A stretch of DNA of 64,000 nt. Source: Parasponia andersonii (taxonomy: Eukaryota; Streptophyta; Magnoliopsida; Rosales; Cannabaceae). Both the position numbers and the translations under genes were made by a program. Below, piece after piece: positions 41,080 to 51,848 of the stretch. The stretch spans positions 725,621-789,620 of the forward strand of contig JXTB01000119.1 of NCBI GenBank assembly GCA_002914805.1. Reading direction: 5' to 3'. The stretch's first letter is position 1. Each line of letters starts with the position of its first letter. The notes beneath the pieces were generated by a model. The model did not search any database, was not told where the DNA came from, and saw only the letters and a program-made list of their open reading frames with translations.

Positions 41080-42266
41080 CTAAGAAGAGTCGTCATTGCT
41101 GTTAGTTCCATCAGAAAATACCGACTTCAGCCATCGTGAGAAATTAATCAAGAATGGTGTATAGGCGAAATAGCAAGTGATTGTCCAGCTGACTAATCCC
41201 TGCATGGGAGCAATTACAGAAACTCAAATTTCGTTCAACAATGAAGGTTAACAAAATATTCCTTACATACTATAGTTAGTGGTTTTATTAATTTTGCGTG
41301 CTACCATTTACCTGGCCAAAGATCTCAATGTTTGGCTGTGGATAATACCAAAGTTGGAACAACCTGCATGGAGGTTAAGTCTTGAGCCTCAATAGACAGA
41401 AGTCGATCAAAAACCATTTGAGCGAACAGTTGACAATGAAATGACATGTTTCTTACTTCATCAAGGGAATCTCGGCCAGCGGACAACCAAGTCCGACAAT
41501 GCATGCCAGTGTGAAGCCCAACAATGTTCTGTCCAAAGATAGCCATAAAAGCTCTGCCAATCCGAATAATACATAAGCCTCAATGTTGTCTGCAACTCCA
41601 GCATTGTACATTTCAGCACTTAGTTCTATAAATAGCACAAGTGCTCTGCCTTTGACAAGAATTCAAAGTGTTAGAGGCTAAATTAACAATGGCCACAGTC
41701 TAATCCACATTTGGTACACATTTTTTTCACTTTGAAGGATTTTTTTTTCTTTTCAAAGCTGATGTAATAGAAGCTCACATCAAAGAAGCAGCTGCCTTCT
41801 CTTGGATATCCTCTGGAATCTCTGAAGAGCTCCTTTCATCCAAGAATAGTTGAAGCAACCCAACAGTGCAGTAAAACGAACCAAGGAGAAAAGGAACCTA
41901 TTACCAGGCACCAATGTCAAGAGCAAAAGAAGAAAAACACCATCGAAGTTATGATCGATAACAATATAATTGCTCGGAAGATACACTTACCCAGACATTT
42001 GTATGCAGTGGACCAATGTTAATGGCTCCATTGTCATACACCACAAGGCCTACCCTGGAGTGAAGGCCATCGATCAAGGAACCCAAGAAGAAACCTGAAC
42101 CAAAGAGGGAAACTGAGACTGAAGGCCAAGCTTTTCTGAGGCTTGTTCTCCCCGGTTTTCTCAGGCTGCAGGAAGCTGCTTTGCCAAGCTGAAAACGCCT
42201 GGACTTGGCATTGTTGGACGAGCCGTAAAGAAAGCCAGCGGATTTTAACACAAGGAGGGAACGCAT
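41080..42266 (-). CDS. INSIG-like six-helix membrane protein
   Basis: Five exons in coding order: 42266-41991, 41897-41779, 41645-41457, 41363-41312, 41199-41080; all GT-AG, total 251 aa. After a basic N-terminus of about 45 residues (R/K/S-rich, likely a plastid or other targeting sequence) six hydrophobic segments are visible: near residues 47-66, 90-112, 131-148, 155-170, 174-197 and 210-230. The phrases NVWVPFLLG and [11 protein letters not shown] fall where animal INSIG proteins have WWVPP..G and FDRSRSGLGL, so I place it in the insulin-induced-gene (INSIG) family. In animals INSIG retains SCAP/HMG-CoA reductase in the ER; plants lack SCAP and the role of this homologue is unknown. The family call is by motif resemblance only. 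Confidence 0.75.
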
Positions 42267-43820
42267 GATTTCGAGTTCAGAGACTAACTAAAATTGTTTT
42301 GTATTGTGAGAAAATTTGGTTTTTTCACTTGTACTACTACTACTACGTAGGCCTCTTCTGATGAATCCATAAGAAGTAGTCGAGAAAGAGTAGTGTGGAG
42401 GCGTGGACAGTGAAGGTCTTTGGTTGATCAGTTCACAAGACAAGACGATAGATATTATATATGTGGATGTTGTGTCAAGACAATTAACCCATGTGGTTCT
42501 ACTTCCACCACACTCCACACTGCCCTCCGGTTAGGAGTTAGGACCCCACAAAAGGATGAGTACTCTTATTATCATGACTTCAGTCTTCAACTCCACTATC
42601 GTTCCTTCATTTGTTTTTGTTTATTTTATATTATTATTTTCTCTTTCATATTTTCAACCGAGTGACTTCGACTAGCTAGTTTCTACTTAAAACAACTTAG
42701 GCTGTATTTGGAGTTTGGGTTCTCTAGTCCAAAAGGGAAAAAAATGAAAATAGAAATAGAGGAAACTATTTCTTAGGATGCATTTTCCTCCTTTCAATAT
42801 TATCTTTGAAATATATATGGCATTATGGCAATCAACAAACTAGCAATAGCAAAAAGTGAGCCGTACCTTATTTTCCATGCGTAAGTATGTAAAAACAAAA
42901 CGTTAAAATAAAAAATGAAAGAGACAATGACACAAAATCCTTGACTCTCTTTTAAAGAAAACCTAATCTAATTTTTGAATTCTGTAAACTAATTATCACT
43001 ATTATTTAAATTTATGTGATCGGTATATACCCTTAAAAAGATACCAAAGTATTCTCATTAACTTATTAAAATGTTTGACCAGTAACATATTATCAGATTT
43101 TTTTATTATATTTTGAACATTTCATTTAAAAGATATAAGGAATATAAATGGAATGAGGAGTATTAGGTGTAAAATTAATTTTTTTTAACCATTCATTCAA
43201 AAATTATATTGGTTTTTAATACATTTTTATTAAATTAGTGCTGGGATACTACTTCTTTTAACTATTAAAATTGCTCAATTGCATCACGGGTGCACATTTG
43301 CAAGGATTTTAAATATTATAGTATTAAGTTGTGAAATCTGAAAGTTAATTAATTTGTGCAGAAACGTGAAAAATCAAAAGTATTTTTTACCGTTATCTCA
43401 AAGTGATAATATGCATTAAATGTGGCACACATGCACAGGTGCTTTCCCAACTGTTAAAGGAAGAGAAAAGGCGGTGGGAGGGACCAACGTATAGAAACTG
43501 AAGATAATATGGAGTAATGCGTATTTTTTACTGATATTAACTATACATATATAGAGAGTGATAGTACAAACCGAAACCAAAAGATAATGATCACAAATAT
43601 ATTCAAGCCGAAGAGATATTTCCTTTATTTGAGAGGGGTGAATCTGAATCCTTATCATAATGAACTAAGAATATGAAGCCAATGAATTAAGTTAGCGATT
43701 CCTTCTTCAGCCAAAATAATAATAATAATAATAATAAATTAGCGATTCCTTACTCAAAGATAATGCCGAAATCATCTTCTTCCATTGAACAAAGAATAAG
43801 TCAAGCCCCTTTGCCTACTC
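42267..43820. other. Intergenic, AT-rich, no gene seen
   Basis: Contains the INSIG-like gene promoter (minus strand) on the left and the remnant patatin promoter on the right. An AAT microsatellite lies at about 43716-43735. No coding sequence supported. Confidence 0.5.
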
Positions 43821-43828
43821 TATAAATA
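43821..43828 (+). promoter_or_regulatory. TATA box of the patatin-like pseudogene
   Basis: TATAAATA about 140 bp before the old start codon at 43962; spacing suits a functional ancestral promoter. Confidence 0.4.
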
Positions 43829-43961
43829 GAACTTGCCATATCACCTAACTCTTCTTAACTGCTCTCCTACCAATTATTTTTTCCAAACTTAACTTTGCTG
43901 GTCTTGAGAGAAATTAACTTTGCTACATATATATCTTCCAATAATTAACTTCTTGATCATC

Positions 43962-45838
43962 ATGGATTCATGTCAAAGACATATCCCCAAATCATCTGTT
44001 ACTAATAGTAAAAGAATGACTATACTTAGCATTGATGGAGGCGGGATTCGGGGTATTATCCCGGCAACTATTCTCGACTTCCTAGAAAAAGAGCTTCAGG
44101 TAAGTTATGTAGTGTACATATCAATTAGGCCGAGTTAGTAGGAAGACTTACTTGAAGAAAAATCATGTAAATAGGTTATAGTGCTAAATAAACAGTACCT
44201 AATTTAGAATTAATGGTACGATATATATATATATATATATATACACACAAAAAGATTGGCACTTAGCTATGTGTATGCACTATTGCTCTATGAAATATGG
44301 ACATATATATATGTACATATATCTATAATTAATAAATCGGTAGATTCTCTAATGTTACAACAAGCAGAAACTCGATGGTCCTCAAGCAAGAATTGCAGAC
44401 TACTTCGACGTGACAGCAGGGACAAGCACAGGAGGGATTGTGACGGCCATGCTTACTGCACCATATGATCAAAATGGTAAGGCCGTTCCCGGCCCGCTCA
44501 AGATATCAAGAAATTTTATTTCGAGGAAGGTCCAAAAATATTCTCATCCGAGGCTAAAGTCGCCAAACAAGAAGCTGAAGCCTACTGAAGATCGGGAAGA
44601 GATCCAAATCAAGGGTTCTTTCAAAAGTACTACGTTGTGTCGCATGTTAAAAAGGCGGCAATTTGGTGCTTGGTAAGATTATTAACGCCAAAGTATGATG
44701 GCTATCACCTTCATCAAAAGATCAAAGAAATAGCTGGGGACACACTCTTGGCTAACACGCTCACAAATGTTGTCATCCCTGCTTATGATATGCAAAACTT
44801 GTGTCCACACGTCTTCTCTACTCAACAGGTAGGTACTATATATATAGATTATGTACTAAAGCATATATACTCATGAAGATCATGCATATATATATATATA
44901 TTTATATATTAATCTTGACTCCATGATCTTGTAGTTCTATATGTGAAAGTAGAGTATTTTATTATGTAGGCCAGAGAGACTAAGTCAGATGTACGATTGG
45001 AAAACGTGGTCATTAGTACATCAGCAGTAAATTCATAGCTGATGGTAATCAGCTGCATTTTGTTGATGGAGGACTTGCTGCCAACAATCCTGTAAGTACG
45101 TAACCTATTTTTTCAATAGCTCCAGGTCTTATTAATTATTAAAAAGAATATTTTATCTATGATATTATTGTTCAACTATTCTATAACTACAAACACAATA
45201 CATATCATACATACATATATATATATATCATTTTTTTAAAAAAAAAATTCTTATGGACATAAGAATTAATATTATTCGTGGCATTTTAGACACTACTAGG
45301 AATACGTGAAGCAATTAGATTTTACAGAAGAAAAATATTGCTACCAGTAACTCAACTGATTACCGCAATTTCCTTATTCTCTCCCTTGGAACGTCATGTT
45401 GTTGAAGAACGGAGGGTTTTTTGATTGGTTGCTGAAATTATGAAAAGGATTGCCACCTTTGTTTGATGTCCTCTTTGGGGCATCCGATGACATGGTAGAC
45501 CTATACATCTCGTTTATTCTGGGAAACTCAAAATGCAATTCTGATTATTATAAAGATCACCAATATGATGACAACGAAATAAACTATCTGAGAATTCAGG
45601 TATTTGCAAATATATATATATATATATATATAGTACTAGTGATGTTGTTTGCCTTCAAATAATTTAACGAATGAAACTATATCAAAAATATATTTGTAAT
45701 TTAAGGATTGGAAGCAAATTATTTAGAATTATTTGACCAAAATAATATATATAAATGTAGGATGATCAAGTGGAAGTCCACGAGATGAGCATAGATGATG
45801 CAAAGCCAGAAAACCTCGGCAGGCTTGCAAGGTTTTGA
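43962..45838 (+). pseudogene. Patatin-like phospholipase, decayed
   Basis: Patatin-like proteins are lipid acyl hydrolases with a Ser-Asp dyad. The exon layout is still visible: exon 1 43962-44099 with the oxyanion motif DGGGIRG, exon 2 from 44368 with the nucleophile elbow GTSTGG (44419-44436), exon 3 from about 44971 with DGGLAANNP, and later exons near 45290-45600 and 45762-45838. It is broken several times. In exon 2 the frame shifts near 44515, where one T seems lost from a T run, and an in-frame stop follows in the shifted frame near 44588. In exon 3 about 22 bp present in the second copy (around 51037-51060) are missing, causing another shift. Exon 4 has a further stop and exon 5 ends early. 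No functional protein is expected. Confidence 0.85.
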
Positions 45839-46210
45839 GATGACCAAAAATCGAAACGCTCTCATCTGGTAACAAGAATATTATATACTAATTTCATCAA
45901 GTTTAAGACTCATATTATTATGGTTTAATATAAAGGGCATTTTTCATTAGATTTTTTTTTTCTGGTGCTTTGCTTCGCTCAAAAAACAAAATCATTAGTT
46001 TGCCTTTTCAATTATATACATGATGATAAAATAACTAGATAATAATAATAATTCTATTGGATTAATATTATTATTATTATTATTATTATTATGGGTATCA
46101 ATCCACCAGTACGTTTTTTTTTTTCCTATCAATAGAAAGGCTTCATTTTGGCCAATTAAAATTCATCGTACATCTTTTCATGACAAAAAAATAAAAAGAG
46201 AAAAAGCATT
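45839..46210. other. Spacer with ATT microsatellite
   Basis: 3' flank of the patatin pseudogene with an ATT/TTA trinucleotide run at about 46056-46092. Confidence 0.5.
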
Positions 46211-46438
46211 AATTACAAGAAAAATAATCTAGAACGATAATTTTTGTCTTCACTATAGATCAGATTGTCGCTGTTATAGGTCTATAACAGGAACAAAATT
46301 GTTGTAATATAGTCATCACTATAGGTTGGTCAATATAGAACTCCTATAATGATAACATATTTTGTTGCCACTATAGATGACATATAGCGACAATATATAG
46401 CGACAATAAAACGATAATATTTTATTGTCGCTATAGAA

Positions 46439-46481
<43 letters not shown>

Positions 46482-47771
46482 CTTAATACTTATAGGCACG
46501 ACAAATATCATCACAATAGATGTCACAAATTTTTTTAAAAAAATACAATTGATTTAATTAATCTAAACTAATTCTTAAATCATTACCTTTAAAAGATAAA
46601 CAATAAAGTTATACACACAAGAATTAAAATCAATCCGAAAAAAAAAATTAAAAAGAAAAAATAAACCTTAAAATCAAAGTAAAAAATTAAAACTAACACT
46701 CTTAAACAAACATATTCTATACTCTAAATTCAAACTATTAATAAATTTTATAAACCAAAATATATATTTCACAAAAAATATATTCAACTTTAAATCAATA
46801 AATGCTCCACAAAATTATAACACAAAATCCACATATTCATATAAATACTTAAAATATTAATTAATTCATATATTTAAAAAATCAACTAAAATGTATTAGA
46901 ATTTAAGGAAACTTACCTCTCTAATGAAGAAAAAACTTAAAATCTAAAATAACACACACCTAAACAACAATTAATTAAGGAAACAAAAAATTAAATAACA
47001 AAATATTTACATAAATACATAAAAGAAAAAAAAATAGATATGCATATATATATATATATATAAATATATAATAGTGAGAAATGAAAGGGAGTGAGAGAGA
47101 GTGAAAATCAGAGAGAAAGGATAAGAGGGAATGGAGTTGGAGAGAGTGAATAAATGAGAGTATATAAAAAGAAAAAGAAAAATATATGAGTTTTTATTAT
47201 ACAGTATTTACGGCGACGATTTTTATCATCATTATAGATAGTGTAGTCGCCGTTATAGCCCAAATAACATCGTTTCATTCAAATTTTAAAATTGAGCTCG
47301 GTAAACATTATCGCTCAAAATTTCATTTAAAACCTATAACGACAACAAATTGTCGCTATAGGTAAAATAAAATAATTTTTAAATTTAGAGAGTAAACATT
47401 ACCGCTTAAAATTTTATTCAAAACCTATAGCAATTAAATATATTAAATTAATCTTTATTTTTTTATTTTTTTTTGAAAAAAAAAGTTCAATTTATTAAAT
47501 AAAAGTTATTGTTACCGCCATAGATTAAATATATTAATTTTTTAGTTTTGTTATTCTTTTTGCCTTTAAAAAAATTAAAATTTACTAAGTAAACCCTATA
47601 ACTACAACATTTGTTGTCGCTATAAAGTGTATACTATAATTTTTGGTATAAGATATTGCGCTATTTTTACCGGCCAAAACTATAACGACGACATTTTATG
47701 TCGTCATTATAGAGAACCCTATGATGTCATTGTTATAGATATCGTCGCTATAAATTTATTTTCTTGTAGTG
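46211..47771. mobile_element. Non-autonomous CACTA-type element
   Basis: The right end at 47759-47771 reads TTTTCTTGTAGTG, the exact complement of the classical CACTACAAGAAAA terminus; the left end AATTACAAGAAAA at 46211 is the same with two changes in the CACTA part. Subterminal copies of (G)TCGCTATAG / CTATAGCGACA crowd both ends (46250-46440 and 47210-47760), as expected for En/Spm elements. The 1.56-kb interior is AT-rich and has no transposase. The expected 3-bp target duplication is not convincing (ATT versus TAA). Confidence 0.75.
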
Positions 47772-48372
47772 TAATGATACACATTATTGTAGCCGTTAGA
47801 TAATGACTAAAAAAAATATCTGTGTATAGGTTTACCAAAAAAAAAAAATACCTATTGGATTAGTGACTTATTATTATCTGAATATTGTAGTTTTGCTAAG
47901 AGATTATCTCAAGAAATTAAGGATCGTAATTGTAACTACCCTTATTAGTTATTCTTCCTAGACCATTGGCGACAATTTCAGATTTTGCTCTATCGCTCTT
48001 TGTAACTAATGACCTACTGGGATGTAAAAAGCTTGAGTATGTAACATGATATTCTAATAATACTATATTAATGTTTGTTGAATAAGAGAATGTCATCATT
48101 AACAGCATTCTGAATAAAAGTTGCTATGAATTTGTGAATACAACCATGATCTCTTGGGAAAATCTGGCTCTCCTTTTCTCTCTTGTGAATATTTCTTTAC
48201 CAACATATTCACATAATATTGTTGAACGCTAGATAGAGAACAACATTAAAAATAAAAATAAAAAATAAAAATATCTACTTCAGCCATAATCTTCTTTCCA
48301 TGGTATAATCGATCTTAGCTTACACATCAAAATTCTATTTTGTTAACAGCATTACAAAAAATAAGTACATCA
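47772..48372. other. Intergenic, no gene seen
   Basis: AT-rich spacer between the two CACTA-like elements. The small frame at 47917 has no family features. Confidence 0.5.
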
Positions 48373-49115
48373 CACTATGAGGAAAATAAGGATTAGTGAG
48401 ATTTCACTGAATGACATTGACCAATACTGTTTTGGTGGTATTTGCTTAAAAAGGTCACTGCAGTTTTATCTTTATTAGCATTTTTCAAATGTCAAAAACT
48501 CCATAAATGTCACTAAAATTATATAGTAATGGGATTTTTAAATGCCACTTATCAAGATCTAAAATCCAAATATACAATACCAACTTCTTCACATTAGAGA
48601 AAAAATTATTCACAATGGCCAAATTCTTAAACCTAATATCAAACTACAAATTTTGGTTCTTATAATCAGTTAAACATGAAACCACACTTAGAAAATTGAT
48701 TTTCTTCGAAAAAAAAATGACTAAAAATGGAACCAAAAACCTTCAAATGCCAGAAACAATGGTGAAAAGGCAAAGTGGCGGCCAAGGGGGAGGTGGCAGC
48801 ATTTGGAGCGAGAGAGTAAATCGAGATAAGGGGCACTGAAGATACCCTAAAAGAATGACATTGACGTCGCTTAAAGCGAGTTGTCGTTTTGGAAATTTCA
48901 CATGACGTCATTGCTGTTCCACATCGCCTGGCCTCCGTCGCTCTTCACGTGACGTCGAAGCCCAATTAAACGGGCCGGGCCCTAGCACGTCGCTTTGCAA
49001 GGAACGTGATAGGCACTGAGCCTTCTTCGTCACATTTTATGTGACGTTAAAATGCCATTTTTTTTCCCAATTTACGTGGAATTAAGTGACGTGGTAGCTC
49101 ATTCTTGCAGTAGTG
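48373..49115. mobile_element. Possible second CACTA-like element
   Basis: The right end ATTCTTGCAGTAGTG (49101-49115) complements CACTACTGCAAGAAT. Next to it, 48860-49100 is unusually rich in TGACGT and ACGTGACGT motifs, resembling subterminal transposase sites. A candidate left end CACTATGAGG lies at 48373 but is only loosely similar and no 3-bp duplication is evident, so the left boundary is uncertain. Confidence 0.4.
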
Positions 49116-49194
49116 AAGAAAACTAAATCAATGTTGCTTCCGAAAGTATATTGCTTCGAATGTAAAAATCGCGGGAGTTTGGCATATCACAAAT

Positions 49195-51145
49195 CTGGCT
49201 AAAAAGCACCAAAGAATGATAGTTGTCACCTTCAGTAAAAGATTAAACAAATAGTTGGTGACGCTTACTAATATTGTCATCCCTGCTTTAGATATGCAGA
49301 ACTAGTGTCCACACATTTTCTCTACTCAACATGTACGTACCCACTTAATTAATTATGACTTACTAGTTATAATTATGAATAGTATTGGTAATGGAATGTT
49401 TAGTCGTCGTCGTCGTAAATAAAAACTCAAAATGAAATTTACAATTTATAAGTTCTTTTTCCTTTTAACTAACTTAGCATGTTCTAATGAAAATCAAAAC
49501 TAGCTAATACAGTGGTAAAAAGAGTTAATCTATAGAAATTAGGTAATAAACTATCACTAAGTACCGGAATTATCACAACCTGATTTTATTTAAGCATAAA
49601 AACTAAATGAATATAAAAATAAACTAACAAAAACAAAGATAAAAAGAATAAAGCATAAATAAAATATAGATAAAATTACGTACGAACGTACTAGAATTTG
49701 ATTGTACCTAATTACTCTTGAGTTCATCAAATCAAGTAATTATCGACTTAATTCTACTCAACTCACCAATCGAAGGATCTAATCTAATTTCATTACTTTT
49801 TCTGAGCGTCAAATGAAATAATATACTTAACTAACCGAAATTGGTATCTCTATCTAATCCAATCAATTAAGTGTTCATTAAATTTAAACCGTCAAATAGA
49901 AGTTAAAATATTGCTCGTCCCCCCTCCCCCTCCCCCCGCGTCTCACAATAACCCAAATAACCTAAAACTATCAAAAGATTGTCTAAGCGTTGATCTCTTC
50001 CTGGTGTCACAACAACTTAAACTATGTCTCTCAATTTCATATTATAAAATTAATCTCTCCTGAGTATCAAAATTACAACCTAAAATCAACTAATTCATTG
50101 GCTAAATAAATTAGAAACAATAGGTGAAGAGAAGCATAAATGAACTGAGGATATAAATAAAACCAATAATTATCAAAATAATCAAATCAAAGTATTAAAA
50201 GGGATATATAATATCCTAGTTGTCAAATATAAACAATAATAGTATAATCCAATATTAGTTTCAATAAGAAATTCATAAATCCAAGCATGTTCATACAATA
50301 AGTTGTTGATCAATATAAATTTCTAAGAGATTAGGGTGACAAAAAAGAAAAGAAAAACTCTTATGAAAATGAATTTCAATATAAATATCCAACTCCATAC
50401 TCTCTCTTTCTAAGAATTTGTATGTTTTTCTCTCAAATTCTCTACACTTGAAATTTGTCCTCCATCATCCTTTTAAGCTTCATTCTCAATCAAATTTTAG
50501 CATACTTAAAGATGGACGAGTCTCTACCATTGAATCACGAGAAATGAGTGATTTGAGTCGTTCAAGGACATTAAAAAACTCAGAAAATGTGTTCAAGATG
50601 CATAAATACCAAGTAGCAAAAGAGGCATAGGGCAACCCTGCTTGCTGCCCAAGTGCTCTATTTCGACATTTTTGCCCCATTTAGTGCTATTTTCATTCTA
50701 GTTTGTCTCGATTGGTCAACTTGAATCCAAATGGTTTGAAATACTTAGTTTTTGGCACAAATTTACTTTGATTCTCATTTATTCACAAAAGTTAGAAAAC
50801 CACACAAAACACATCAAACCATCAAATACACTTGAAAAACATGCAACTATTTGAGCTTAAACGATCCTTGATTTGTCGGCAGATATCATCCTCATCAAGT
50901 ATATATCATGCATGCGCATATGTATCTTTTGACTCTTGTATGTAGTTTTATGTATAATATTTGTAAATGCAGCGTTATATTATAAAGGCCAAAAAGACTA
51001 AGATGTACGATTGGAAAACGCGGTCATCAGTACATCAGCATCTCCTTTGTACTTCCCTTCTAGTAAATTCACAGCTGATGCTAATGAGGTCTCTCTTGCT
51101 GATGGAGGAATTGCTGCCAACAATCCTATACGTAATTATTAATAT
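49195..51145 (+). pseudogene. Second patatin-like copy, fragments only
   Basis: 49195-49332 matches the 3' part of exon 2 of the first pseudogene (44690-44829: CACCTTCA..AAAAGAT, ATATGCA, GTGTCCACAC) with a deletion and an in-frame stop. 50971-51140 matches exon 3, including STSA, a Phe/Pro-containing stretch absent from copy 1, and an altered DGG motif ADGGIAANNP whose first residue pattern keeps the catalytic Asp. The 5' exons are missing and about 1.6 kb separates the two blocks where copy 1 has an intron of about 140 bp. Clearly non-functional. Confidence 0.75.
49333..50970. other. Unidentified insert in the second patatin copy
   Basis: This 1.6-kb stretch takes the place of a short intron. 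It is AT-rich with one C-rich patch (49915-49940). No coding frame, inverted repeat or LTR ends were recognised. It may be an old transposon insertion. Confidence 0.4.
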
Positions 51146-51235
51146 GTTGATTTTGTTGATCATATGTGTGTTCAAGGTATTTATAGCTAGCCATGATATA
51201 CAATACTCGTATTGGTGTATTTGTGCATATACTAC

Positions 51236-51425
51236 ACTTTAATACATGACATCTTTAATAGGGGAAATTTACTATTGAGAATGGAGAGTTGGCAGTATCC
51301 AAAAGGAGCAGAATAATTAAATTCTACAAACTAATGTAGCTAATATAGTGCAAAGATAATACAGCATGACTGCATGAGAACATGCTATCAGTACCCACCC
51401 CAAAAAGTTGTAAGGAAATAAGAAA
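51236..51425. repeat. Dispersed repeat, copy A (patatin flank)
   Basis: About 190 bp, beginning ATGACATCTTTAATAGGGGAA and including TTAAATTCTACAAACTAATG and GTAGCTAATATAGT. It recurs at 63016-63205 and in part at 61628-61690. It lies 90 bp after patatin exon 3 of the second copy, so the repeats may be relics of patatin gene copies. Confidence 0.75.
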
Positions 51426-51848
51426 TAGCAAAACCTTTGCCTCATTCTACTTCCTTGGCGTACTCCACTTCCGTTCATATGCTGCCCAGAACATTTATCT
51501 TTTATCTCTTTTTTCCTAGGGCTAAAAAGCTAAAAAATTGCATAAATTCATCATTTCATTGTTCGCGATATTTCCAATACGCATCATTCTAGTTCAATTT
51601 GATTGGATCAATGATGACAAATAGTTAATATTCCTAAAAGCAGGCGCCAATTTTGGGATCTATCCTTTGCACATCCTTAGCTGCTGTTAGAACAATTAGT
51701 CATTCAGAACTTTTGCTTCTCGGTCAAGTTCCGCAAAAGGGTTCAGCAAACCTGCATGACCAATTACTATTAGAAGGGAAAAAAGGGAAAAGGAGCCATC
51801 AACTTCATGCACTCGTGGTAAGTTAATCTTGCCTTCTCACCTCTTGAA
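51426..51848. other. 3' side of the SWC4 gene
   Basis: Probable SWC4 3' UTR and spacer; nothing else recognised. Confidence 0.5.

Noticed and set aside
50418..50630. 70-codon frame in the insert of the second patatin copy
   Set aside because: No resemblance to any family and no splice or promoter context.
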